Source: Alphaproteobacteria bacterium (GTDB lineage: Bacteria > Pseudomonadota > Alphaproteobacteria > GCA-2746255). Taken from it: a DNA stretch of 33,795 bases. The position numbers and the translations under genes are program-made. The notes below the pieces were generated by a model. It had not been told where the DNA came from and did no database searches. It saw only the letters and a list, made by a program, of their open reading frames with translations. Positions within the stretch are counted from its first letter, which is position 1. Each line of letters starts with the position of its first letter. This document shows positions 24,610 through 31,518 of the stretch, piece after piece. The DNA lies in assembly GCA_021296325.1 (NCBI GenBank), contig JAGWAR010000010.1:1-33795 (forward strand), read 5' to 3'.

Positions 24610-25650
24610 ATGACGGATTTACTCCGCAATCTCTGGTACTTGGCATTGCCGGCCAAGGCGGTGCGCCGGGGAGAGACCTTCGCAAAAGTGCTGCTGGGCG
24701 AACCGATTCTGTTCGGGCGCGATCAAGCCGGCGCGGTTTTTGCGCTGCGCGACATCTGTCCCCACCGGGGCATTCCTTTAAGCGACGGCCGTTTTGATGG
24801 CTGCGAGGTGGCGTGCTGTTACCATGGCTGGCGTTTCGATACGGAAGGTCGATGCACGGCCATTCCCGCCCTCGCCGAAGGCCAAAAACTCAACCTTGCG
24901 CGCATCAAGGTTCATCGTTACCCGTGCCGGGAGGTGCAGGGCAACCTCTGGGTTTACATCGGCGACAAGGAAAAACCGGAGGACAGTCTTCCGGAAGTAC
25001 CGCAGGTGCCGGTTATCGACGAGGCCTTGCCGAAAGTGCAAATCTCCATGGAGTTTGCCTGCAACGTCGATCATGCCGTCGTCGGGCTCATGGATCCGAG
25101 TCATGCGCCTTACGTGCATACGTCCTGGTGGTGGAAGTCGAAGAAACGGCGTGAGCTCCGGTTAAAAGAAAAACACTACGAACCGGCACCCATGGGGTTC
25201 CGCATGACGCGTCATCCAAATCCCGAAGGGGGCCAAGTCTATCGGCTGCTGGGAAAGAACGTCACAACGGAGATCACCTATACGCTTCCGGGCGTGCGGG
25301 TCGAACACGTGCAAGGGGACCGGTACGCCGCCCTTAGCCTGACAGCGGTAACCCCACTGACGGATACGGAAACCGAAGTGCACCAATGCCTTTACTGGAC
25401 GATGCCGTGGCTTGCCCCCTTGACGCCGGTCGTCCGGAAACTGGCGAAGACGTTCCTGGGTCAGGACTTCGATGTCGTCATGCGCCAGCAGCGCGGATTG
25501 CGGTTCAATCCCTCCCTCATGCTGATCGATGACGCGGATACCCAGGCGAAGTGGTACTACAAGCTGAAACGGGAATATCTGGCCTGTGCAGCGGAAGGGC
25601 GCGCCTTCGTCAATCCAATCGAAGCGCGGACGCTTCGCTGGCGTAGCTGA
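24610..25650 (+). CDS. Rieske non-heme iron oxygenase
   Basis: A 346-aa oxygenase with an N-terminal Rieske [2Fe-2S] domain: C50 and H52 in DICPHRG, C69 and H72 in CCYHGW. The catalytic mononuclear iron site has NVDHAVVGLMDPSHAPYVH, giving H165 and H170 as ligands, with the acidic ligand probably in the LIDDAD region near the C-terminus. The order is that of oxygenases acting on bulky ring or lipid substrates (O-demethylase and sterol/chlorophyllide oxygenase type). No ferredoxin or reductase is adjacent. ATG 24610 (MTDLLRNLWYLALP) fits the family, but ATG 24547 in frame has a better ribosome-binding site (GAAGGAAGG) and would add 21 residues. Substrate unknown. Confidence 0.88.
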   Translation: MTDLLRNLWYLALPAKAVRRGETFAKVLLGEPILFGRDQAGAVFALRDICPHRGIPLSDGRFDGCEVACCYHGWRFDTEGRCTAIPALAEGQKLNLARIKVHRYPCREVQGNLWVYIGDKEKPEDSLPEVPQVPVIDEALPKVQISMEFACNVDHAVVGLMDPSHAPYVHTSWWWKSKKRRELRLKEKHYEPAPMGFRMTRHPNPEGGQVYRLLGKNVTTEITYTLPGVRVEHVQGDRYAALSLTAVTPLTDTETEVHQCLYWTMPWLAPLTPVVRKLAKTFLGQDFDVVMRQQRGLRFNPSLMLIDDADTQAKWYYKLKREYLACAAEGRAFVNPIEARTLRWRS

Positions 25651-25690
25651 CGCAATCCCTGAAGACTTGAGAGGTGTTTCTTCGCCACCC

Positions 25691-25707
25691 TGGCCGGCTG
25701 TCGGCCA
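25691..25707. terminator. Weak hairpin between convergent genes
   Basis: TGGCCG and CGGCCA flank a five-base loop in the 85-base gap between the convergent Rieske and macrodomain genes. There is no T-run after the stem on either strand (AAAAAA follows on the plus strand at some distance), so it is at most a weak or Rho-aided terminator. Nothing else is seen in this gap. Confidence 0.25.
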
Positions 25708-25735
25708 AGGCTAGAAAAAATGTGTGACCGGGGCG

Positions 25736-26263
25736 TTACGCATCCATGGATGTGGCGGCACGCCGATAGATTTCAAGGGTCGCTTGATCGAAGCAAACCA
25801 GGAAAACCCTCTCGATGGCCGGCGATCGGTGAAGGTGCTCCCATACCGTCGTAAGGGCAATCCGTGTGGCACGCTCGACCGGAAAGCCGAAGATGCCGGT
25901 GCTGATCGCCGGAAAGGCAAGGCTTTTAAAGCCATGGGCTTCGGCAAGGTCGAGGCTTGCCCGATAGGCCCCCGCCAGCAGGCGTTCCTCGCCCGCGGTG
26001 CCGCCCTGCCAGACCGGCCCTACCGCGTGGATGACGTGTTTCGCAGGCAGCCCATAGCCTTGCGTGATCTTCGCGTCCCCCGTTTCGCAGCCGCCAAGGG
26101 CGCGGCAGGCCGCCTCCAGTTCCGGGCCGGCCGCCGCGTGGATGGCACCGCACACCCCACCGCCCCGAAGCAGCTGGTTGTTTGCCGCATTCACGATGGC
26201 ATCGACGTCAAGTTTCGTGATGTCGCCCTGGAGAATTTCGATCCGGCCGTCGAGCAACTGCAT
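25736..26263 (-). CDS. Macrodomain protein (YmdB/MacroD-like) with altered catalytic residue
   Basis: A 175-aa stand-alone macrodomain. It aligns over its full length, from memory, with E. coli YmdB (O-acetyl-ADP-ribose deacetylase): QGDITKLDVDAIVNAANNQL, GLPAKHVIHAVGPVW, FPAISTGIFGFP and FLVCFD all have close counterparts. The ADP-ribose-binding asparagine in NAAN is kept. In the next loop, where YmdB reads GGVDGAIH with catalytic Asp35, this protein reads GGVCGAIH, with Cys38. Binding of ADP-ribose is therefore likely, but hydrolysis may be changed or lost. ATG 26263 is four bases after the stop of the penicillin-acylase gene; the Shine-Dalgarno sequence is poor, suggesting coupled translation. 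Confidence 0.92.
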   Translation of the reverse strand: MQLLDGRIEILQGDITKLDVDAIVNAANNQLLRGGGVCGAIHAAAGPELEAACRALGGCETGDAKITQGYGLPAKHVIHAVGPVWQGGTAGEERLLAGAYRASLDLAEAHGFKSLAFPAISTGIFGFPVERATRIALTTVWEHLHRSPAIERVFLVCFDQATLEIYRRAATSMDA

Positions 26264-26267
26264 GGGT

Positions 26268-28544
26268 TTAGGGGGCAAGCGTTATTTTGTGGGCAAAAGT
26301 CCGCTCGACCGTTTCGATGCGCAATGGCACACGAAGGGTGCGCCCCTCCCGCCATAACGGGACCTGATCCTGGAAGGTCGAGCTGTGAAGCCAACCATCT
26401 TGACCGCCTAGCAGAACGAAATCGTTGTGGTCGAGATCCGAAAGGTCCGAAACATGCCATGCGTTCGAACCATAGCGCGTCTCGTGGCGTTCGTTCGTGG
26501 TGCGATGGGCCGTTTTCCGGATGGTTTGCGAACTGCCCGGCGTGGGCCAGTCGGCAAAATGGTATTTGCCGCCGAAGACGGGCAGGTAGCGGAGCGGATG
26601 AGCAAGCTTGAGCCGGTGCATCTCGCCCCAGTTTTCGAATCGCTCGGCGTCCTCGGTGGCGCGCCGCAGGGCTTCGCGAAGGTCCGCCGCCAGCAATTCG
26701 GGATCGTCCTGTTCGATGTCTTCTTCCAGCAGGGACCTTACGAGGACAAGACGGGAATAATCCGCCTTTTCTCCGTTAGCGAATCGACGGCCATAGAAAA
26801 GATCCTGAAAGTGATAAAGGAAAAGCTCGAAGGCAACCGCCCCTTTCGAACCGACGTCGTAGTTTCCGTCCCAGTTTCGAAGGCTGTTGATGAAGTCACG
26901 GACGTTTCCAAGCAAAGACCTGGCAGCGTTCAAGCGTGCAATCTTTTCAAGAAAGAGTTCTCGCAGGGCAATGGAAGATGGCATATGGACGTCGCGTTGG
27001 ATGCGGTGCAGATCGTCGGCGTTGAGTTTTTCGCTTGCGTTCAGAAGGTCGGTGATCCGGTTCATCCGGTCGTTGGACGAAAAGAAAAAGGCGACCGGCA
27101 CGTCCGCTGCCGCCGGACGGTTGTTGGCGGAGGCGAGAATCCCCGTCGGCGGGTCGAGGCTTGCCGGCAGGTTGGAAGCATCCCGAAACGCCTGCCAAGC
27201 CTTTGTTTCCGGGCCATTCGGATTAAGAAGCAGGTCTTTCGGGACCGCCTTCACCCTGGCCGGAAGCTTCACCGCCATCGCTTGCCCGATATGGCCGTCG
27301 ACGTCCGCGTAAAGCATGTTCTGTCCCGAAACCGCAAAGCCGGAAAGCGCGTCCCGGAAGGCCTGAAAATTTTCGGCCCGGTTCAATTTCAGCATCGCAG
27401 TAATCTCGTCGCTTGGTGCGTGCCCGACCCATTTCAACGCAAAAGGTGGGCCTTCGTATTCAAGCAGGGGAGCATCCGACAAAAGCGGGCCGTGCGGCGT
27501 TTCCCGTATGACGACGTCGCGGTCGAACCACCAGCGCACGCGAATACGCTCGACGCGTTCCGTCACTTCTGACTTGGCAAGGGCGGAAACGTCGAAAAGG
27601 TCGCTGCTGGCGGCGCGCATATTCGTTCCGCCCCAGGCGATTCGCTCGTTCCGGCCGATGGCGATGAACGGAAGTCCCGGCACCATCAGGCCAACAGCGT
27701 GATAGGAAGGCGACTGATAACCGGCGATCAGCCACAGATTCGGCAACATGATGCCGAGATGCGGGTCGTTCGCAATCATCGCCGCTCCCGTCTTGCTGCG
27801 TTTGGCGGAGACGGCAAAACTGTTGCTGCCGGAACGGCTGACGCTTTGCAGCAATCCGGCAAGCGTATCGTCATGGGATGCCGCAAAGCTGGGTTTCGAA
27901 TCGCCGCCTTTCTTCAGCAAGCGGGCCCACACATCGGGCCAGTCCTTGTGGGCATGCAGCTTTAGGAGCTGAAACCAGACAAGCCAGTTCACGTCGCTGG
28001 CGGCAAGTCGGCCAATCGTAAGCACGTCGCGCACCTGCCAGGGTTCGCGCGCCATCCCAAGGACGGCGTATTCGTGGGGCAGGGGGTCCGCCTTGGCCTG
28101 GTAGTGGTTGATGCCGCGAACGTAGGCCTCAAGCCACGCCTTCGTCGCCGGCGGCAGGCTTGCCTCGATCGCCGGGGCCGCCCGGCTGAAGTTCAGCAGG
28201 CGCAAGGAATGGTCGATATCCACCGCCAGCGGGCCCGCCATCTCGGCGATTCGCCCATGGGCAATCCGCCGCAGGATTTCCATTTGGCCCAGGCGAAGAT
28301 GGGCATGCACCAGGCCCAGCGTGAAGGCGAGGTCCGTGTCCGTCTTTGCCGCGATGAAGGGAACCTGATGGGCGTCCCAATGGACGGTGACCGTTGCCTC
28401 GAGGGGCAGGTCTTGCGTCGGGAAACGGGCGAGCCGCTCCTCCAGGGTGGATTCGGCCGGCAACGGTGTCAGAAACGCACAACCGGCAAACGGGCCGAAC
28501 ACCAAAACCAGACAAAAAAGACGAAACAAGATCGTTTTCAGCAT
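26268..28544 (-). CDS. Penicillin acylase family (S45) lipoprotein
   Basis: A 758-aa Ntn-hydrolase of the S45 family. The N-terminus is a lipoprotein signal (FCLVLVFGPFAGC, lipobox FAGC, Cys22), so the enzyme is membrane-anchored on the periplasmic side. The alpha part has VHWDAHQVPFIAA and MEILRRIAHGRIAEMAG. The autocatalytic cleavage site and nucleophile are Gly239/Ser240 in SGSNSFAVSAKRS, followed by ANDPHLGIMLPN and GLPFIAIGRNERIAWGGTN. Family members hydrolyse amides such as beta-lactam side chains or acyl-homoserine lactones; the natural substrate is unknown here. The family is about this length. Start ATG 28544. A TATAAT box lies about 49 bases upstream. It is followed by the macrodomain gene. 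Confidence 0.93.
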   Translation of the reverse strand: MLKTILFRLFCLVLVFGPFAGCAFLTPLPAESTLEERLARFPTQDLPLEATVTVHWDAHQVPFIAAKTDTDLAFTLGLVHAHLRLGQMEILRRIAHGRIAEMAGPLAVDIDHSLRLLNFSRAAPAIEASLPPATKAWLEAYVRGINHYQAKADPLPHEYAVLGMAREPWQVRDVLTIGRLAASDVNWLVWFQLLKLHAHKDWPDVWARLLKKGGDSKPSFAASHDDTLAGLLQSVSRSGSNSFAVSAKRSKTGAAMIANDPHLGIMLPNLWLIAGYQSPSYHAVGLMVPGLPFIAIGRNERIAWGGTNMRAASSDLFDVSALAKSEVTERVERIRVRWWFDRDVVIRETPHGPLLSDAPLLEYEGPPFALKWVGHAPSDEITAMLKLNRAENFQAFRDALSGFAVSGQNMLYADVDGHIGQAMAVKLPARVKAVPKDLLLNPNGPETKAWQAFRDASNLPASLDPPTGILASANNRPAAADVPVAFFFSSNDRMNRITDLLNASEKLNADDLHRIQRDVHMPSSIALRELFLEKIARLNAARSLLGNVRDFINSLRNWDGNYDVGSKGAVAFELFLYHFQDLFYGRRFANGEKADYSRLVLVRSLLEEDIEQDDPELLAADLREALRRATEDAERFENWGEMHRLKLAHPLRYLPVFGGKYHFADWPTPGSSQTIRKTAHRTTNERHETRYGSNAWHVSDLSDLDHNDFVLLGGQDGWLHSSTFQDQVPLWREGRTLRVPLRIETVERTFAHKITLAP

Positions 28545-28566
28545 CGTTGCTTGCCGTCATCCCCCT

Positions 28567-28612
28567 GAAGCCGGCGCGGGCCCGAGCGCACCATTATAAG
28601 GGGAAGCCGGCG
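28567..28612. repeat. Pair of 10-bp direct repeats around the -10 box
   Basis: GAAGCCGGCG occurs at 28567-28576 and again at 28603-28612, 36 bases apart, in the 146-base divergent region. The repeats bracket the TATAAT element of the penicillin-acylase promoter. The spacing is about three and a half helix turns. They could be half sites for a regulator, or a chance result of the high G+C content. Confidence 0.4.
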
Positions 28613-28621
28613 GGCGTTCGA
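28593..28621 (-). promoter_or_regulatory. Promoter of the penicillin acylase-macrodomain unit
   Basis: On the minus strand a perfect TATAAT (28598-28593) is preceded, 17 bases away, by TCGAAC (28621-28616), a weak -35 with three of six matches. The start point would be near 28586, about 40 bases before the ATG at 28544. The rest of the divergent gap shows no convincing promoter for the DUF547 gene. Confidence 0.5.
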
Positions 28622-28690
28622 TCTTTCAACGAATTGTGAAGGCCGCCATCCGTTTCCCGGGCATAGACTTGGGGCAGCGAGGGCTTGCAG

Positions 28691-29539
28691 ATGCATCACC
28701 GAATTTTGTTGCTTCCAATCGTGCTGTGGCTGGGTTTCGCGCCGGCCGCCGCCTGGGCCGGATTCCTGGGCGATCTGTTTGCGCCAAGGGTGGAATCCTG
28801 GGCGGTGTGGGAGGCCTTTGATCCGGATTCAAAGGCCCAGGTCAATCACCAGCCATGGACCAACCTGCTTGTCCGTTACGTCATGCCCAATCCGGACGGA
28901 GTCACCCGCTTTGCCTATGGCAAGGTCACCGCGGTGGATCGCGCCGCGCTTGAAGGCTACCTGGCGACACTCCAGGAAACGCCCGTAAGGACGCTCAACC
29001 GTCAGGAACGACTGGCCTACTGGGCCAATTTCTATAACGCGCTCACCGTCAAGGTCGTGCTCGACCACTATCCGGTCGCAAGCATTCTGGACATCGACAT
29101 TTCGCCGGGCTTTTTCGCGGAAGGGACGTGGGATGCAAAGCTGGTTACCGTAGAACGGAACGGACTTTCCCTGAACGACATCGAGCATCGTATCCTGCGC
29201 CCCATCTGGAAGGATCCCCGTGTTCACTACGCCATCAATTGCGCGTCGATCGGCTGCCCCAACCTGCAAACCTTTGCTTTTGCCAGCGATGGGATCGATG
29301 CCACGCTTGAAGACGTGGCCGGTGCCTACATCAACCATTCGCGCGGGGCGCGGGTCGAAAATAACCGGCTGATCCTTTCCAGCATCTATTCCTGGTTTGC
29401 GGAGGATTTCGGCGGTGAGGCGGGCGTGCTTGCGCATCTTCGCGCCTATGCCGGCCCGAAGCTGAAGGAAGCGCTTGCCAAGGTCCGGTCGGTCGACGAT
29501 TACGAATACGACTGGTCGCTGAACGACGCTGCCTCTTAA
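28691..29539 (+). CDS. Secreted DUF547-domain protein
   Basis: A 282-aa protein with a clear signal peptide (RILLLPIVLWLGFAPAAAWAG), so it is probably periplasmic. The body matches the DUF547 family: LNRQERLAYWANFYNALTV and LSLNDIEHRILRP, then VHYAINCASIGCPNL, with two cysteines (in NCAS and GCPN) typical of the domain. The biochemical role of DUF547 proteins is not known to me. ATG 28691 has GAGGG about eight bases upstream; a TTG six bases earlier is less likely. It is a single gene. Its TAA stop shares TTAA with the stop of the opposing phosphoribosyltransferase-like gene. Confidence 0.88.
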   Translation: MHHRILLLPIVLWLGFAPAAAWAGFLGDLFAPRVESWAVWEAFDPDSKAQVNHQPWTNLLVRYVMPNPDGVTRFAYGKVTAVDRAALEGYLATLQETPVRTLNRQERLAYWANFYNALTVKVVLDHYPVASILDIDISPGFFAEGTWDAKLVTVERNGLSLNDIEHRILRPIWKDPRVHYAINCASIGCPNLQTFAFASDGIDATLEDVAGAYINHSRGARVENNRLILSSIYSWFAEDFGGEAGVLAHLRAYAGPKLKEALAKVRSVDDYEYDWSLNDAAS

Positions 29540-30177
29540 GCCGTGTTTGCCCGTTTCAGAAGATCGATGACTTCCGCGTCGCTGGTTTGGGAAAAATCCG
29601 CGTAGTAGTGACCGATGGCGCCGAGGTTGAAGGGTTGTTCCAGACAAACGGCTTCGTCCACCTCCCGTTCCAGGCGCGCGATCGTTTCCGGCGGCGCCAC
29701 GGGCACGGCAAGCACAAGCCGCGCCGGGGTCTCCCGGCCAATCGCCCGCAACGCCGCCCGCATGGTTGCCCCCGTTGCGATCCCGTCATCCACGACGATC
29801 GCGGTTTGGCCCCGGACGGACAGTCGGGGCTTGCCACCGCGGTAGGATGCGCGCCGTTTTCCAATCTCCTCGCGCTGGCGATCCGCTTCCCGGTCGAGGA
29901 AGGTTTTTTTGATGCTAAGGGCGCAAACGATTTCCGGGTTCGTCACCGTTTCCGGCTTCTCGCTCTCGACGATGGCGCCGGCGGCGAGTTCCGGCTGGCC
30001 CGGCGCACCCAGCTTGCGCACCAGCACGACGTCGAGAGGGGCCTTTAACGTTTGTGCGATTTCGTAGGCAACGACGACGCCACCCCGCGGCAGCGCCAGC
30101 ACGACCGTCGCTTCGCCGGCCAGGTGTTGAAGCCTGGCGGCCAGTCTTGTACCGGCATCGCTTCGGTCCTTGAACAT
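29536..30177 (-). CDS. Phosphoribosyltransferase-fold protein
   Basis: A 213-aa protein of the type I phosphoribosyltransferase fold. The PRPP-binding loop is VVDDGIATGAT (128-138), and the N-terminal part has VLALPRGGVVVAYEIA and VVLVRKLGAPGQPELA. This pattern is that of the Rv0571c-like group of putative phosphoribosyltransferases, which in some bacteria are fused to a hydrolase domain; here the domain stands alone. The base or other acceptor is not known, and it lacks features of HPRT, APRT or OPRT. ATG 30177 is 66 bases downstream of the tRNA-Leu gene on the same strand, so it may be transcribed by read-through from the tRNA promoter. It is convergent with the DUF547 gene. Confidence 0.88.
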   Translation of the reverse strand: MFKDRSDAGTRLAARLQHLAGEATVVLALPRGGVVVAYEIAQTLKAPLDVVLVRKLGAPGQPELAAGAIVESEKPETVTNPEIVCALSIKKTFLDREADRQREEIGKRRASYRGGKPRLSVRGQTAIVVDDGIATGATMRAALRAIGRETPARLVLAVPVAPPETIARLEREVDEAVCLEQPFNLGAIGHYYADFSQTSDAEVIDLLKRANTA

Positions 30178-30243
30178 GGCTGCTGTGCAGGCCTGTGCCC
30201 GGCTTACCTCACTTGCTATCGTTCAAGTCATTGGAAGAAAGAA

Positions 30244-30330
30244 TGGTGCCCCCAGGGAGACTCGAACTCCCACGTCCTTGCGGACAACAGATTTTGAGTC
30301 TGCCGCGTCTACCGATTCCGCCACAGGGGC
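30244..30330 (-). tRNA. tRNA-Leu (anticodon CAA)
   Basis: On the minus strand an 87-base cloverleaf starts GCCCCTG and ends with an encoded CCA. The acceptor pairs GCCCCTG with TGGGGGC, with two G-U pairs. The anticodon stem GCAGA/TCTGT holds the loop CTCAAAA, giving anticodon CAA for UUG codons. The long variable arm (around TGTCCGCAAGGACG) is that of a class II tRNA, as expected for leucine. The T arm has GGGAG/CTCCC around TTCGAGT. A plus-strand reading frame across it is spurious. Confidence 0.97.
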
Positions 30331-30340
30331 AAGGGAACCT

Positions 30341-30368
30341 ATCCTAGCCTTCCGGCAAGCCCGGTCAA
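30341..30368 (-). promoter_or_regulatory. Promoter of tRNA-Leu
   Basis: On the minus strand TTGACC (30368-30363) and TAGGAT (30346-30341) are separated by 16 bases. The -10 box ends ten bases before the 5' end of the tRNA, so the primary transcript would have a very short leader. The -35 lies within the inverted repeat at 30355-30381. Confidence 0.6.
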
Positions 30369-30381
30369 TGGCCGGGCTTGC
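30355..30381. repeat. 10-bp inverted repeat overlapping the tRNA-Leu promoter
   Basis: GCAAGCCCGG (30355-30364) and CCGGGCTTGC (30372-30381) are perfect reverse complements with a seven-base loop. The structure lies between the divergent tRNA-Leu and DedA-dsbB-coq7 units and covers the tRNA -35 box. It resembles a terminator stem, but no gene points into it and no T-run follows. Regulatory or structural role uncertain. Confidence 0.55.
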
Positions 30382-30445
30382 TTCTCCGAGGCGCACACGG
30401 TCTATTGGCGTAAGCTTTTTCGTCGCGTGCGAACGGTCGTTAGGG

Positions 30446-31027
30446 ATGCTGCAAAAACTCTATGCTGCAACGATGCGCCTTGCTGCGAGCCCGCGGGCGC
30501 CGACGGCGCTTACGGCCGTTTCCTTCGCGGAAAGTTCCTTTTTTCCGGTGCCGCCGGACCTGTTGCTTATCCCCATGTGTCTGGCTAGGCGCGAGCGGGC
30601 CTTTTTCTATGCCGGTCTTTGCACGCTGGCGTCCGTCGCCGGGGCGTTTCTCGGTTATGGGATTGGCTATTTCTTCTATGAAGCAATCGGGCGGCCCCTG
30701 CTCGAATTCTATAATTTCATGGAAGCGTTCGGAATTTTTCAGCAGCGCTACCAGGCGTGGGGCATCTGGATCGTTGCCGGCGCTGGCTTCACGCCGTTTC
30801 CCTACAAGGTGATCACGATCGCAAGCGGCGTCGTTGGCATGGATCCGCTGCCTTTCCTGCTTGCCTCGCTCGTGTCGCGGGGCGTGCGCTTCTACATGGA
30901 AGCGGGTCTGCTCTGGTATTTTGGCTCGTCGATCCGCGGCTTCGTCGAGAAGCATCTGGCGCCGCTTTCCATGGGCCTCTTTCTGGTAGCGATCGGGCTT
31001 GTCGTCCTTTTAAAGTACGTCCTATGA
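30446..31027 (+). CDS. DedA/YqaA-family membrane protein
   Basis: A 193-aa inner-membrane protein of the DedA/SNARE-associated (VTT) superfamily, closest to the short YqaA type. Recognisable parts are the AVSFAESSFFPVPPDLLLIP entry, LASVAGAFLGYGIGYF, and GAGFTPFPYKVITIASGVVG with the re-entrant loop arginine/proline region near SRGVRFY. Known family members move phospholipids or polyprenyl phosphate and help keep the membrane potential. ATG 30446 is the first start that gives the family N-terminus, but its AGGG is too close to serve as a good ribosome-binding site; ATG 30473 is an alternative. It overlaps the next gene (ATGA) and heads a three-gene operon. Confidence 0.88.
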   Translation: MLQKLYAATMRLAASPRAPTALTAVSFAESSFFPVPPDLLLIPMCLARRERAFFYAGLCTLASVAGAFLGYGIGYFFYEAIGRPLLEFYNFMEAFGIFQQRYQAWGIWIVAGAGFTPFPYKVITIASGVVGMDPLPFLLASLVSRGVRFYMEAGLLWYFGSSIRGFVEKHLAPLSMGLFLVAIGLVVLLKYVL

Positions 31028-31518
31028 CGCGAACCCCAAGAACAGTGTGGCTCGGCTTTATGGGCGCAAGCCTAGCCGCCCTGGCAACGGCCTACGGGAT
31101 GGAATTCATCGGTGGGGTGAAACCCTGCGTGCTTTGTCTCTATCAGCGCATTCCTTACGGGCTGGTGACGGGCCTTGCGCTTATGGCGCTTTTTCTGCGG
31201 GGCGATGCGAAGATGGCGGTTCCGCTTTGCGGTGTCTTTGCGTTGATTTTTTTCGGCGGGGCGGGGCTTGCCCTTTACCACGTCGGCGTCGAACAGGGCT
31301 GGTTTGCGCTTCCGGAAGCCTGCGGCAGTGGGGAGACCGGTCAAGGCATCGAGGCGCTTCGCAAATCCCTTGCCACCACCCCGCCCGCGCGGTGCGACGA
31401 AGTTACCTGGTCCTTCCTCAGCGTTTCGCTGGCGGGCTTTAACCTGCTGGCCTCCATGCTGTTGGCCGGGCTGGCATGCGCCGCCGCCCTTTCTTTCCGG
31501 AAAGCGCTGGCGCCATGA
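31024..31518 (+). CDS. dsbB: DsbB-family disulfide bond formation protein
   Basis: DsbB re-oxidises the periplasmic disulfide donor DsbA and passes electrons to ubiquinone. The 164-aa protein has four membrane helices. The first cysteine pair is C35/C38 in KPCVLCLYQR and the second is C100/C124 in the long periplasmic loop (PEACGSG and ARCDEV). Helix 3 ends with GGAGLALYHVGVEQGW, the family pattern. No dsbA is in the window. The ATG overlaps the DedA-like stop and its own stop overlaps the coq7 start, both as ATGA. This places a ubiquinone-using enzyme next to a ubiquinone-making one. Confidence 0.92.
   Translation: MTRTPRTVWLGFMGASLAALATAYGMEFIGGVKPCVLCLYQRIPYGLVTGLALMALFLRGDAKMAVPLCGVFALIFFGGAGLALYHVGVEQGWFALPEACGSGETGQGIEALRKSLATTPPARCDEVTWSFLSVSLAGFNLLASMLLAGLACAAALSFRKALAP

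Noticed and set aside
30170-30445. Long plus-strand reading frame running through the tRNA-Leu gene into the DedA-like gene
   Set aside because: The part with APRETRTPTSL is the well-known translation of an antisense tRNA; the DedA family N-terminus begins at 30446.
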